A stretch of DNA of 64,000 nt from Mucilaginibacter aquariorum (GCF_024498135.1 NZ_JANHOH010000008.1:124001-188000), one strand, 5' to 3'; counted from the first letter of the stretch, positions 46,426-55,425 are shown. Made by a program: numbers and translations. The notes: a model not told the origin generated them from the sequence alone.

Positions 46426-49284
46426 ATGGTTATAAAAAGACTTACTTTATTAGCACTATTTTTTGCCGGAGCTTTCCATTCCTTATGTAATGGGCAAAGC
46501 CAAAACGCCCCTTTTAAGCAAGATGAAAGCGGCATTACTGTAACCCTTAAAAATGCACCGAATGGTGTAAATATGATAAGGTTGAAGCCCATAAATGCGA
46601 AAATTATCCGCGTTACAGCAACACCCACCAATTTTTTTGTAGAAAAACCAAGTTTAATGGCAGTAACGCCTAATAATTCGGCTATTAAACATACAGTTAA
46701 CTATACAGATGATAAAATGATCGTGCTAACAGATTCTGTAAAAGTTACCGTTTCGACAATAACAGGACTGGTGGAGTTTTATGACTCGAAAGGTAATTTG
46801 TTAGTTAAGCAAAGCAAATTTGCACATGAGCCGGCATTTGTAAATGCGATGTATGACGGAGAAAGCAGTTATCGCGTCAGCCAGTATTTTGATTCGCAAG
46901 CCGATGAAGCCTACTATGGCCTGGGGCAGCATCAGCAGGGTGTAGTTAACTATAAGGGCAGGCATGTAGATCTGATTCAAAACAATACCGAGGTAGCGGT
47001 GCCCTTTGTAGTTTCCAGCAAAAATTATGGCATCCTGTGGGATAATAATGCCATAACCACAGCCGGAGATATTAGACCGCTTGAACCCTTACATGCTTTA
47101 AAACTATACAATAAAAATAACGAGGCAGGTTGGTTAACCGTCAGCTATAGCCTAAAACAAGATCCAACACGCACAGTTTATGAGCAGGCAGTATCCGATA
47201 TCGATCTTAATTGGCTATCAGATGTGAAACGTTTTCCGGATAGTGTGAAAATGGCTGATGCCATAGTTACTTATGAAGGGGCAATTGAAGGCGACCAAAC
47301 CGGTTTATACCAATTGCAAATCAAATACGGGGGCTATATAAAACTATGGGTAGATGGCAAACAGCTGCTTGATTACTGGCGCCAGTCATGGAACCCCGCC
47401 ACGGCACTGGTAGACCTTAACCTACAGGCAGGGAAAAGCTACCACCTGAAAATGCAATGGATCCCAAGCGGGAGCGAGTCTTATTTAGGCGTTAACGTTT
47501 TATTACCGGCACCAGAAAACGTTAAGAACACCTTCGCCTTTACTTCAGAAGCTGGCAGCACTATTGACTATTACCTTGTATACGGACAGAACGCCGATAG
47601 TATAATTAGTGGTTACCGCACAATAACAGGTAAAGCGGTTATGCTGCCCAAATGGGCCATGGGGCTTTGGCAAAGCCGCGAACGCTATAAAACACAGGAC
47701 GAAATACTGGCGGTAGTTAAAGAGTTTCGCGACCGAAAGATCCCTTTAGATAATATTGTGCTGGACTGGTCGTACTGGAAGCAGGACCAGTGGGGGAGCC
47801 AGGAGTTTGATCCTGCACGTTTTGCTGACCCGGATGGTATGATCAAACAGTTGCATGGGCAGCATATAAATTTCATGATCTCGGTTTGGCCAAAGTTTTA
47901 TGAAGGCACCGATGCGTATAACGCATTTAACAAAAACAATTTTTTATATAAAAGAAATATTGCCAACCGCCAGCGCGATTGGATAGCCAAAGGGTATATA
48001 TCTACGTTTTATGATGCCTTTAACCCCGATGCACGCAAGGCATTCTGGGAGCTAATTAGCAAAAAATTATATACTAAAGGTATTGATGCCTGGTGGCTGG
48101 ATGCTACCGAACCCGATATCTTATCGAATGCATCAGTAGCCGACCGGAAATTATTGATGACACCAACGTACTTGGGCTCTTCTACAAAATATTTTAACGC
48201 ATTCCCACTGCAAAATGCCAAAGGTGTTTATGAGGGGCAGCGTGCCGTTAATCCCAATAACAGGGTGTTTATTTTAACAAGATCCGCTTTTGGGGGTCTG
48301 CAGCGTTACGGAGCAGCTACCTGGAGTGGTGATATTGCCTCGCGTTGGGAAGATATGAAATCGCAAATTGGCGCGGGTATCAACTTTTCTTTATCCGGCA
48401 TGCCATACTGGACCATGGATATTGGCGGCTTTGCCGTTGAGCCACGATATGAAAATGCCAAACGGCAAGATCTGGATGAGTGGCGCGAGTCTATGACCCG
48501 CTGGTACCAGTTTGGGGCTTTTGTGCCTTTGTTTAGGGTGCATGGGCAGTTTCCCTTCCGCGAAATTTATAACGTGGCGCCCAAGGGCCATCCGGCTTAT
48601 CAAAGCATGTTGTATTATGACAAGCTGCGTTATCGCTTAATGCCATACATATATTCACTGGCGGGTAAAATATACCATCAGGATTATACTATAATGCGTG
48701 GGTTGATAATGGATTTTGCGGCTGATAAAAATGTGGAAGGCATTAATGACCAGTATATGTTTGGCCCGTCGTTATTAATTAACCCGGTGTATAAATATGA
48801 GGCACATAACCGTGATGTTTATTTGCCAAAGGGCAACGGTTGGTACGATCTGTACAGCGGAAAATATTTCAAGGGTGGCAATACCCTAAAAGCGGATGCC
48901 CCTTATAACCGTATTCCGGTATTTGTAAAGGCAGGTTCCATTATTCCTTTTGGTCCCGAAATTCAATATACCAATGAAAAACCGGCCGACCCTATTACTT
49001 TATATGTGTATACCGGCGCAAATGCAACCTTTACGTTATACGAAGATGAGGGGAGCAATTACAATTACGAAAAGGGCGACTTTAGCCAGATAGCAATTAC
49101 TTACAATGAGGGAAGCCACACGTTAACCATCGGCGACCGCAACGGCAAGTTTAACGGCATGATAGGTGACAGGACGTTCCGGATCGTAACCATTACATCA
49201 AATGCTGCCAAAGCATTGAATTTTGATCAAAAACCGAATAAAACTATTAGCTATAACGGGAAAAATGTAAGCATCAAATTATAA
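46426..49284 (+). CDS. GH31 enzyme with PA14 insertion (alpha-xylosidase-like)
   Basis: 952 residues with a signal peptide (ends near SLCNGQ, about 24). Domains: N-terminal beta-sandwich (about 30-215), a PA14 domain inserted at about 220-365 (AIVTYEGAIEGDQTGLYQL; IKLWVDGKQLLDYWRQSW), the GH31 barrel with nucleophile D559 (WWLDATEPD) and acid/base D636 (WSGDIASRW), and C-terminal beta domains with a DUF5110-like end. PA14-bearing GH31 enzymes in Bacteroidota include the xyloglucan alpha-xylosidase of Bacteroides ovatus, so release of alpha-xylose from xyloglucan fragments is the best guess; alpha-glucosidase is the alternative. Confidence 0.88.
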   Translation: MVIKRLTLLALFFAGAFHSLCNGQSQNAPFKQDESGITVTLKNAPNGVNMIRLKPINAKIIRVTATPTNFFVEKPSLMAVTPNNSAIKHTVNYTDDKMIVLTDSVKVTVSTITGLVEFYDSKGNLLVKQSKFAHEPAFVNAMYDGESSYRVSQYFDSQADEAYYGLGQHQQGVVNYKGRHVDLIQNNTEVAVPFVVSSKNYGILWDNNAITTAGDIRPLEPLHALKLYNKNNEAGWLTVSYSLKQDPTRTVYEQAVSDIDLNWLSDVKRFPDSVKMADAIVTYEGAIEGDQTGLYQLQIKYGGYIKLWVDGKQLLDYWRQSWNPATALVDLNLQAGKSYHLKMQWIPSGSESYLGVNVLLPAPENVKNTFAFTSEAGSTIDYYLVYGQNADSIISGYRTITGKAVMLPKWAMGLWQSRERYKTQDEILAVVKEFRDRKIPLDNIVLDWSYWKQDQWGSQEFDPARFADPDGMIKQLHGQHINFMISVWPKFYEGTDAYNAFNKNNFLYKRNIANRQRDWIAKGYISTFYDAFNPDARKAFWELISKKLYTKGIDAWWLDATEPDILSNASVADRKLLMTPTYLGSSTKYFNAFPLQNAKGVYEGQRAVNPNNRVFILTRSAFGGLQRYGAATWSGDIASRWEDMKSQIGAGINFSLSGMPYWTMDIGGFAVEPRYENAKRQDLDEWRESMTRWYQFGAFVPLFRVHGQFPFREIYNVAPKGHPAYQSMLYYDKLRYRLMPYIYSLAGKIYHQDYTIMRGLIMDFAADKNVEGINDQYMFGPSLLINPVYKYEAHNRDVYLPKGNGWYDLYSGKYFKGGNTLKADAPYNRIPVFVKAGSIIPFGPEIQYTNEKPADPITLYVYTGANATFTLYEDEGSNYNYEKGDFSQIAITYNEGSHTLTIGDRNGKFNGMIGDRTFRIVTITSNAAKALNFDQKPNKTISYNGKNVSIKL

Positions 49285-49305
49285 TTGATACTGCTCTCTT
49301 GTTTG

Positions 49306-49337
49306 AAAGGGTCACGATTTTATTTGTGACCCTTTTT
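49306..49337 (+). terminator. Terminator after GH31
   Basis: AAAGGGTCAC (49306-49315) pairs perfectly with GTGACCCTTT (49325-49334), followed by TTTT. It closes the second glycan locus. Confidence 0.88.
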
Positions 49338-49557
49338 TGCATTCATTTTGATAAAACCTTTATTAAAACTACCGAACATTTTAGCTGAAAATGGCTATTA
49401 CTAATCATTTTTTGCCAGCAAAATTTTGTCGTATTTAGTGTTAAGAAAAGGGATATCTCATTCCTCTGAGTATCTGCTTGCGGGCTTAATACAGGGTGCT
49501 ATTTTATATTCAGATATAAGCATCTTCCTATACTCATCCAATACTTATCCAAACAAA

Positions 49558-50181
49558 ATGAAAAATGTTATCACGACTATCATTATTGTTTTTGGCGCAT
49601 TTACCGCAACTTTTGCGCAACAACAAAAGGGAAATGTAGAATTCGGTATAAATACAGGGTTCAGCGTATCTTCGTTATCCTATGGCCTGGAAGACTTCAG
49701 TACTTTTAGAAAGTCGATCCACTTCGGTGTTTCATCTAACTATTATTTTTCAGACAGATGGAGCATTCTTGGTAAGTTAATTTACGATCCCAAGGGCAGC
49801 AATGGATTGTTTTTTATTAATCAGGATTTCAGCAATTCGTTTAGCGACCCAAGGCTAAACTACTTAACTGTTCCGATAACGGCTAACTGGCATTTCGGCA
49901 AAAAGCGGAACTGGTATTTAAACGCTGGTCCCTACGCAGGGTTTTTAATGAGTGCCAAAGAACGAGGTTCTGACAATGATATAAAAGACGCTTTTAAAAG
50001 TACAGATTTTGGAGTTTCGTTGGGAATTGGCGTAAAATTGCCGTTGTCGGAAGCGGTGAAAGCAATGATTGAATACGACCTTCAGTTCGGGGCCATAAAT
50101 GCCTTTAAAAATAATTCTGGTATTAGTGCCCACAACGAAAGGGCAAGTTTAGATTTGGGCTTATGCTTTATGCTTAAATAG
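49558..50181 (+). CDS. Small outer-membrane beta-barrel (porin-family) protein
   Basis: 207 residues from the ATG at 49558, where a signal peptide begins (MKNVITTIIIVFGAF, cleaved near TFAQ). An in-frame TTG at 49426 would add 44 residues ahead of the signal and was rejected. The body alternates polar and aromatic residues in eight or so strands (GNVEFGINTGFSVSSLSYG; NWYLNAGPYAGFLM; AMIEYDLQFGAINAF), typical of Bacteroidota PorT/OmpA-like barrel proteins. Function unknown. It stands alone between the GH31 terminator and a convergent membrane-protein gene. Confidence 0.8.
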   Translation: MKNVITTIIIVFGAFTATFAQQQKGNVEFGINTGFSVSSLSYGLEDFSTFRKSIHFGVSSNYYFSDRWSILGKLIYDPKGSNGLFFINQDFSNSFSDPRLNYLTVPITANWHFGKKRNWYLNAGPYAGFLMSAKERGSDNDIKDAFKSTDFGVSLGIGVKLPLSEAVKAMIEYDLQFGAINAFKNNSGISAHNERASLDLGLCFMLK

Positions 50182-50241
50182 GTGGTTGACTTGTACTTAC
50201 TGTTCGAGGTTATCCAGCAAGTTTTTGTTATTTAAAGTACA

Positions 50242-50697
50242 TTACCTTTTTAAGAAAAGGTAACTGATTGTTTCCTTTCTTTTCACGCTAATACTAATGT
50301 TACCTATTAACATTAGTACGCAGCTGGCGAGCCATAACCAGTATCCTAATCGATAGCCTGATATTTCATGCAGACTGCCACCTTCATCGACGATTATAAA
50401 TTTATTGAACATAAAAGACAAGGAGATTAGGAACGCTAATAAACTTAAAAATAACGACCGTTTGTTCGATTGCGATTTAAAAGAGAACCATGAAAGAATT
50501 AATAATGGATTAGCAAACCATGATATACCCGCAATACTGACGCAAAGCCAGCCCGTTAATACTAAAGCATAACCAGGGCCATTATCAACCTGGCCGTTGT
50601 CGGTTGAAAATCCACTTTGCGTAAGCGACGCTATGTATAAGGTAATACTGCAGACTAAGGTTATTATCTTAGTAATATTTTTCATTTCGAATTTCAT
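50242..50697 (-). CDS. Hypothetical four-helix membrane protein
   Basis: About 151 residues from the ATG at 50697; an ATG at 50685 is an equal alternative, and a TTG further upstream was rejected. Four hydrophobic stretches are visible (ITLVCSITLYIASL; YALVLTGWLCVSIAGISWF; SLLALLISLSF-like segment; LGYWLWLASCVLMLIGNISIS). No family recognised. It is convergent with the barrel gene upstream and not in an operon. Confidence 0.6.
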   Translation of the reverse strand: MKFEMKNITKIITLVCSITLYIASLTQSGFSTDNGQVDNGPGYALVLTGWLCVSIAGISWFANPLLILSWFSFKSQSNKRSLFLSLLAFLISLSFMFNKFIIVDEGGSLHEISGYRLGYWLWLASCVLMLIGNISISVKRKETISYLFLKR

Positions 50698-50911
50698 TAC
50701 AGGTTGAGCTAAAACTAAACAATTGTTCAAGCTTTTCGTCAAATCTATTTTCTAAATCCGCTGTGTAATACCGTTCAAAAGCGCTAGTAAATCAAAGGTC
50801 TAAGTTTCACCTGAGTTCGATTGCTTATATTCTGTGATTGCAGTTTACGCACATTTAACCGTTTGTGCAAACATCTACAAATATTTCAATGGACTTGAAG
50901 CACCTAACAAC

Positions 50912-50943
50912 AAAAAAGCCCTTAGAACTTAATCTAAAGGCTT
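50912..50943 (-). terminator. Terminator after tRNA-Val
   Basis: Read on the minus strand, AAGCCTTTAGA and TCTAAGGGCTT form a stem with one mismatch and a 6-base loop, followed by a run of T. It lies 10 bases beyond the 3' end of the tRNA gene. Confidence 0.75.
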
Positions 50944-50952
50944 CCATTTAAG

Positions 50953-51027
50953 TGGGAGTTACTGGGTTCGAACCAGTGACCCTCTGCTTGTAAGGCAGAT
51001 GCTCTGAACCAGCTGAGCTAAACTCCC
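50953..51027 (-). tRNA. tRNA-Val (anticodon TAC)
   Basis: A cloverleaf can be drawn by hand: acceptor GGGAGTT with AACTCCC, D-arm AGCTC...GAGC, anticodon stem CTGCC/GGCAG with loop CTTACAA (TAC, valine), T-arm ACTGGTTCGAACCAGT and discriminator A. CCA is not encoded. A consensus promoter lies about 50 bases upstream. Confidence 0.95.
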
Positions 51028-51077
51028 TTTTGGTTCTCCTTTCAACGTTGGGCAAGCGCCTGTTCGTTTTGGGACTG

Positions 51078-51111
51078 CAAATATAGGGTTTGCGTTCAAT
51101 TCTTCAAAAAA
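51078..51111 (-). promoter_or_regulatory. Consensus Bacteroidota promoter for tRNA-Val
   Basis: On the minus strand, TTTTTTG (51111-51105), a 19-base spacer and TATATTTG (51085-51078) match the TTG-N19-TAnnTTTG consensus exactly. The predicted transcript starts about 45 bases before the mature tRNA. Confidence 0.75.
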
Positions 51112-51159
51112 TAATTTAAAATATTTATAACTGATAGATATACAGGTAATTGAATTTTA

Positions 51160-51471
51160 TCACATGGCAATATTTTGGCTTCCGCGAGGATCTTCGGGTA
51201 ATATTTCCATTTCCGGGCACTCAATATAGTCGGCGTACCACTGTATGGCCCCAACCACATCAAGGGCATCATCGGCAATAATATTAATGGTTTCAAAAGC
51301 GTATAGCTTGTTATGGGCGTATCCATACAATTGAATTTCGCTGTCATTTGGGCTAAACCGATCCTCATTAAGGCAAAAAACCCTAATCTTTAAACCGGTA
51401 TCCCTTGAGTGTATTACATCCCGGCAGGGGTTGTTGGGATCAGTCGCCAATAAATACACGTTGTAATCCAT
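51160..51471 (-). CDS. Hypothetical small acidic protein
   Basis: 103 residues with a clean ATG at 51471 (MDYNVYLLATDPNNPC). It has no signal peptide or membrane segment, is acidic, and reads as a compact alpha/beta cytoplasmic protein (LKIRVFCLNEDRFSPND; ADDALDVVGAIQWYADYIE). No family recognised. An overlapping frame at 51096-51368 gives a less protein-like translation and was rejected. It is upstream of, and in the same direction as, tRNA-Val, with the tRNA promoter in between. Confidence 0.6.
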   Translation of the reverse strand: MDYNVYLLATDPNNPCRDVIHSRDTGLKIRVFCLNEDRFSPNDSEIQLYGYAHNKLYAFETINIIADDALDVVGAIQWYADYIECPEMEILPEDPRGSQNIAM

Positions 51472-51635
51472 ACTTACTGTAACATTGTTACTTTCAATAA
51501 GTTTCCGATAAATTATTATACTTCGCTAAAAGAGGTACAGCGCTGATGGTTAAGAAATTGTGCGCAAGGGTTTTTTTTCTACAGTGTGAGAACCTATTTC
51601 TACAAAAGAAAATCATTGTGTTTTATAAATGTGCT

Positions 51636-51766
51636 TAATTTTACTGGAATGGCCCTTTTGTAAATAGGCATTGCGTTTGTATATAGCTTATTAGCCCTTC
51701 TCAAAGGGAGTTTTTCATAGGTAGATGTAGAGGCCGAAATACTGCGAGAGTTTTTCGGCCTTTTTT
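51636..51766 (+). ncRNA. Candidate small RNA with intrinsic terminator
   Basis: A -7-like TAATTTTA (51636-51643) with a TTG 17 bases upstream could start a transcript near 51650. It would contain the hairpin CCCTT-ctca-AAGGG and end at the terminator at 51731-51766, about 115 bases in all. No upstream gene on this strand needs that terminator. No known RNA family recognised. Confidence 0.3.
51731..51766 (+). terminator. Orphan terminator in the intergenic region
   Basis: AGGCCGAAA and TTTTCGGCCT pair around a loop of about 12 bases and are followed by TTTTT. No gene ends on the plus strand within 1.5 kb upstream. Confidence 0.75.
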
Positions 51767-51892
51767 ATGTCCCAAAAAATTCCCACTCCAATTTGCTATA
51801 AACGATAGTTTTTAAAATCTGTGTTAAGTTTTTGTGCGTACATGCGGTTATAACCATACGTTAACTTATTTACTAAACAAAACATCTAACTT

Positions 51893-52567
51893 ATGAAAAC
51901 AGAAATTAACCCAATCACAGGTGGGGCAAGCATGGCCAGGCGGTCGTTTTTGCGCTATGCAGGGGCAAGCGCCGCGGCCGTAGCCGTTATGGGTGCTGCA
52001 GCATCATGTAAAAAAGACCGGGTTTCCGTTAATTCGGGTACTGATATTGGCTCGGGTGATATTGGCGTACTTAACTTTGCCTATGCGCTGGAGCAATTAG
52101 AAGCCGCTTTTTATTTGCAGGTAGTGGCTACCCCTTACAGCGGTATCAGCTCGCTCGAAACCGCTTATCTTACAGATATTCGGGACCATGAAGTGTTGCA
52201 CCGCGATTTTTTTAAAGCAGCCATAGGCAGCAAGGCTATTATGGCCTTAACTCCCGATTTTAGCAAGATCAATTTCAGCGATCGCACAAGTGTGTTAGCT
52301 GCGGCCAAATTATTTGAAGACACAGGCGTACAGGCTTATGATGGCGCCGGTTATTTAATTAAAGACCCTGGTTACTTAACCATTGCCGGTAAGATTGTAT
52401 CGGTAGAAGCAAGGCATGCCGCTTTGATATCAAACTTAATTACCCCCGGAAGCTTTGCCAGTGATCAGGTTGATTCAAACGGATTAAACAAGTCCGCTTC
52501 AATTAAAGAGATCCTTACAGCGGCTAATGGTTTTCTAAAAACCAAGGTAACAGCAAACAACTTTTAG
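51893..52567 (+). CDS. Ferritin-like domain protein with Tat-type lipoprotein signal
   Basis: 224 residues. The N-terminus has a twin-arginine motif (ARRSFLRY, R16-R17), an Ala-rich hydrophobic stretch and a lipobox-like AAASC (C39), so a Tat-exported lipoprotein is likely. A four-helix ferritin-like domain follows (about 55-215), with metal-ligand-type residues E70, E100-x2-H103, E142 and E172-x2-H175. A di-iron (or Mn) site and an oxidative or desiccation-stress role are inferred from the family. It starts a two-gene operon with a second ferritin-like gene 25 bases downstream. Confidence 0.85.
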   Translation: MKTEINPITGGASMARRSFLRYAGASAAAVAVMGAAASCKKDRVSVNSGTDIGSGDIGVLNFAYALEQLEAAFYLQVVATPYSGISSLETAYLTDIRDHEVLHRDFFKAAIGSKAIMALTPDFSKINFSDRTSVLAAAKLFEDTGVQAYDGAGYLIKDPGYLTIAGKIVSVEARHAALISNLITPGSFASDQVDSNGLNKSASIKEILTAANGFLKTKVTANNF

Positions 52568-52592
52568 TTATAAACCATAATTACACATCGCC

Positions 52593-53435
52593 ATGAATTT
52601 ATTTAATATAATAGATGAGATAGAAAATGTTGACCCGGAGATACACGACAGGTTGAACCCGCGCCGTGCCGCAGTCAAAAATATAACCAGCTTTGGTTCA
52701 AAAGTAGCGGTTGCTGCTATGCCATTTGCTTTAGGTAGCCTGTTTAAAAAGGCATATAGTGCAACACCACCATCATCGGTTGTTGAAGTATTGAATTTTG
52801 CATTAACATTAGAGTATCTGGAAGCCGAGTTTTATAACCAGGCAACTGCAGCAAACGTTATTCCTTCTGCTAATAGAGCCTATATTGCCCCAATTACCAG
52901 GGATGAGAACGCGCACGTTGCATTCCTGAAAACCGTAATTACATCATTAAGCGGCACACCTGTATCTAAACCTAATATCGATTTATCGGGTGGCAATGGG
53001 AGTGGAAACGGGCCTTTTAAAGCGGCTTTAACTGATTTCCGTACATTCCTTACAGTTGCCCAGGTTTTTGAAGATACCGGTGTTCGTGCTTATAAAGGGC
53101 AGGCCCCTAACTTAATTGGTAACCAGGTAGTTTTAACAGCCGCCTTATCTATACATGCTGTTGAGGCCCGGCATGCGGCAGCTATCCGCCAGTTGCGATG
53201 CAGCCTTGGCCAAAGCTCAACCATAAGGCCTTACATTGAAAGTACAGCTACATTAGGTAACGATACCGGGGATGCGAGGGTTAACGGCAATTATGCAGGT
53301 GAGGAAAATACGGTGCAAGGTGGTGTTGATTTAACAACACTTACCAGTGTAAGAATAGCTACCGGTGCTTTTGACGAACCTTTAGAAAAACAAGCTGTTC
53401 TGGATCTTTTGGTTGGATCATTTATAATTGGTTAA
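52593..53435 (+). CDS. Second ferritin-like domain protein, exported
   Basis: 280 residues. The N-terminus is long and acidic, then RRAAVKNITSFGSKVAVAA forms a Tat-like or weak export signal without a lipobox. The ferritin-like domain runs from about 62 to 205 with E77, E105-x2-H108, E160 and E191-x2-H194, aligning with the ligand set of the upstream protein. A Gly/Asn-rich loop (SGGNGSGNG) and a 75-residue C-terminal extension are extra. It is probably a partner of the upstream gene product in the periplasm or at the membrane. Confidence 0.83.
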   Translation: MNLFNIIDEIENVDPEIHDRLNPRRAAVKNITSFGSKVAVAAMPFALGSLFKKAYSATPPSSVVEVLNFALTLEYLEAEFYNQATAANVIPSANRAYIAPITRDENAHVAFLKTVITSLSGTPVSKPNIDLSGGNGSGNGPFKAALTDFRTFLTVAQVFEDTGVRAYKGQAPNLIGNQVVLTAALSIHAVEARHAAAIRQLRCSLGQSSTIRPYIESTATLGNDTGDARVNGNYAGEENTVQGGVDLTTLTSVRIATGAFDEPLEKQAVLDLLVGSFIIG

Positions 53436-53461
53436 TACTTAATACTGACCTTATAAATAAA

Positions 53462-53492
53462 AAGAGCGCCAGTTATCCGGGCGCTCTTTTTT
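53462..53492. terminator. Terminator after the ferritin-like pair
   Basis: AAGAGCGCC and GGCGCTCTT form a GC-rich stem with a loop of about 8 bases, followed by TTTT. It lies between convergent genes and may serve both. Confidence 0.85.
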
Positions 53493-53504
53493 GTGGAATA
53501 TAAA

Positions 53505-55247
53505 TTATGGACGAGTAGGCCGATGTGACGGCTCTGCTTGTTTTTGTTGGCGTTGCTGCTCTTGCTGCTGGCGTGCCTGCTGCCTTTGCTGCTCCGCCTG
53601 TTGTTGGCGTTGTTGCTCGCGGGCTTGCTGCTGTTGCTCTTGCTGCTGGCGCGCCTGCTGTTTTTGCTGCTCGGCCTGTTGTTGTCTTTGCTGCTCGCGG
53701 GCTTGCTCTTGTTGCTGGCGTACTTGCTGCGCTTGCTGTTGTTTTTGCTCAGCCTGTTGTTGTCTTTGCTGTTCGCGCGCTTGCTCTTGTTGCTGGCTTA
53801 CTTGCTGCCTACGCTGTTCAACCTGTTGTTGACGTTGTTGTTCGCGGGCTTGCTCTTGCTGCTGGCGTACCTGTTGCGCTTGCTGTTGTTTTTGCTCGGC
53901 CTGTTGTTGGCGTTGCTGTTCCTGCTGTTCTAAAACCCTTTGGCGTTGTTGCGCCTGGCCATCATCAGTAACTGCAGGCCTGCTTGCGCGTTGCGGGCGT
54001 GTTGGCTGTTGCGGGTTTTGCTCGCGCTGTTGTTTTTGCTGCTCTAATTGCTGCTGGCGTGCCTGCTGTTGTTGCGCACGTTGCTGCTCTAACTGCTGTT
54101 TTTGCTGTTCAGTTTGTTGTTGGGTAGCCTCAGATTGTGCTTTTTCCCTTCGTTCGCGTATTTGCTGTTGGCGCACAGCACCCTGCTGTTTGTCTATGGT
54201 GCGTTGCTGTTGTTGGGCATCGCCTGTAACCGCTGGTCTGTTTGTACGACCGGGCTGGTTTGCATTGCCCGGGGTTATAGCACCTGGCCTTGCAGGTTTT
54301 ACATTATCCCTGTCATCATTCCTGTTAACACGTACAACTCTTGTATCAGGAGTGCTGGCTTTAGCAGCCTGAGCCAGTCTGGCCGCGTTTGCCGCATTGT
54401 AAACAGTACCCCTGCTACGATCCCTGCTACCTATACGCTGTGTTGGGTTTTGCTGTTTATAAGCATTACCATCTACCACCCTTGCAGGGCGTGCGTTGGT
54501 ATTTTGCCTAACCGCAGGCCTGTATATGTTAATGTTATTATTATTAACGGTAATGCGCGATGGCCTGTTTACGTTATTTATGTTATAAACACGTACCGGG
54601 CGATGGCTGTAACGCTGTATCTCTTCGCGGCGCGGGCCGGCATTGTAAACACGGTTATTATAATTATAGCGGTTTCGTAGCCAGTTTGTATTACGTATAA
54701 TGGTCCTTGTCCTGTAATACGGTACATAATAGTTATAAACGTTGGTGTAGTTGATGTACGCGTATGGTGCAAAAACCCAGTAATTATCTGGCACGGAATA
54801 ATCGTCACTATATGATGCATCTATGCTTATGCCGGGTTCCATTGGTGCCCAGCCATAATAACCGCCACCATTTCTCCAGCTAACCCATGCAGGCGCCCAT
54901 TCATTTCCCGGAACCCATTCCCATCCGTAGTAATTATCAAAATGCCACCTGCCATAGTGGAAGGTAGCCCATCCCCATGGATAGTCTGATACCCAGGTGT
55001 TGCCGTAAGATGTCATAGCCCAATATCCGCGTGTAGCGTAGGGCCTAAAATCTTCCTCCACATCCGGGATCCAAACATTACCGTATTGCGGGTCATAGAT
55101 CCAGGTGCCGTAAGGCTGTAGTTCATCGTAAAACTCCTGGTCTGATATATATTCGCCCTCTTGCTGGGCCATGCTGGTATGCGGGGCAGATAGGATCAGC
55201 GTAAACGCTAATAAAGTTATACCCCATATTTTATTTAAAACTTTCAT
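53505..55247 (-). CDS. DUF6600-type protein with Gln/Arg-rich repetitive tail
   Basis: 580 residues with a signal peptide ending near TSMAQ (about 28). Residues about 33-165 are rich in Trp and Tyr with repeated G-x-W units (WGWATFHYGRWHFDNYYGWEW; WAPAWVSW), fitting DUF6600. An Asn/Arg/Tyr-rich middle (170-290) follows. From about 320 the sequence is almost only Gln, Arg, Ala, Glu and Lys, arranged as imperfect repeats of about 23-28 residues around EQAREQQRQQQAEQ, probably a long charged helix or disordered tail. Envelope location is likely; function is unknown. Repeat-rich DNA here could vary in length between strains. Confidence 0.8.
   Translation of the reverse strand: MKVLNKIWGITLLAFTLILSAPHTSMAQQEGEYISDQEFYDELQPYGTWIYDPQYGNVWIPDVEEDFRPYATRGYWAMTSYGNTWVSDYPWGWATFHYGRWHFDNYYGWEWVPGNEWAPAWVSWRNGGGYYGWAPMEPGISIDASYSDDYSVPDNYWVFAPYAYINYTNVYNYYVPYYRTRTIIRNTNWLRNRYNYNNRVYNAGPRREEIQRYSHRPVRVYNINNVNRPSRITVNNNNINIYRPAVRQNTNARPARVVDGNAYKQQNPTQRIGSRDRSRGTVYNAANAARLAQAAKASTPDTRVVRVNRNDDRDNVKPARPGAITPGNANQPGRTNRPAVTGDAQQQQRTIDKQQGAVRQQQIRERREKAQSEATQQQTEQQKQQLEQQRAQQQQARQQQLEQQKQQREQNPQQPTRPQRASRPAVTDDGQAQQRQRVLEQQEQQRQQQAEQKQQQAQQVRQQQEQAREQQRQQQVEQRRQQVSQQQEQAREQQRQQQAEQKQQQAQQVRQQQEQAREQQRQQQAEQQKQQARQQQEQQQQAREQQRQQQAEQQRQQARQQQEQQRQQKQAEPSHRPTRP
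53535..53935 (-). repeat. Imperfect tandem repeat encoding the Gln/Arg tail
   Basis: Low-complexity DNA built from CTGCTG/TTGTTG-type units with longer imperfect periods of about 70-85 bases that encode EQAREQQRQQQ blocks. It leaves several long open frames on the opposite strand that are not genes. Confidence 0.7.
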
Positions 55248-55425
55248 ATCGCGAGAATATTAATATAACTGGTATATTGTATTGACTTACTTTAACTTGA
55301 AACGTTTAAAGTAGTAATTGTTTTAAAGCCATTGTCATAAAAAAATTACACAGTTATTATATTATTTATCATCCTGGACATATCTCCGCTTTTTTTAAAT
55401 AATTTTGGCCTTTAATATTGAAACT

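Larger units (their letters stand above)
51472..51892. other. Intergenic region before the ferritin-like pair
   Basis: About 420 bases without a convincing protein gene. The left part is the upstream region of the small acidic protein. The middle holds a possible short transcript with two hairpins, ending in a strong terminator (51731-51766). The right part is the leader of the ferritin-like gene; TAGTTTTT near 51807 is a poor -7 match. Confidence 0.5.

Noticed and set aside
49426-49557. Extended N-terminus for the barrel protein from a TTG codon
   Set aside because: It would bury the signal peptide 44 residues inside the protein.
51096-51368. Alternative minus-strand frame overlapping the small acidic protein
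   Set aside because: It has a poorer translation, and its 3' end runs into the region holding the tRNA promoter; the 51160-51471 frame is more protein-like.
53535-53935. CRISPR-like array
   Set aside because: The repeats are imperfect, lack unique spacers and are part of a coding frame.
53491-53971. Long open frames on the plus strand with Cys/Leu- or Ala/Val-rich translations
   Set aside because: They are complements of the Gln/Arg repeat tail of the DUF6600 gene; the biased composition follows from CAG/CAA codons read in other frames.
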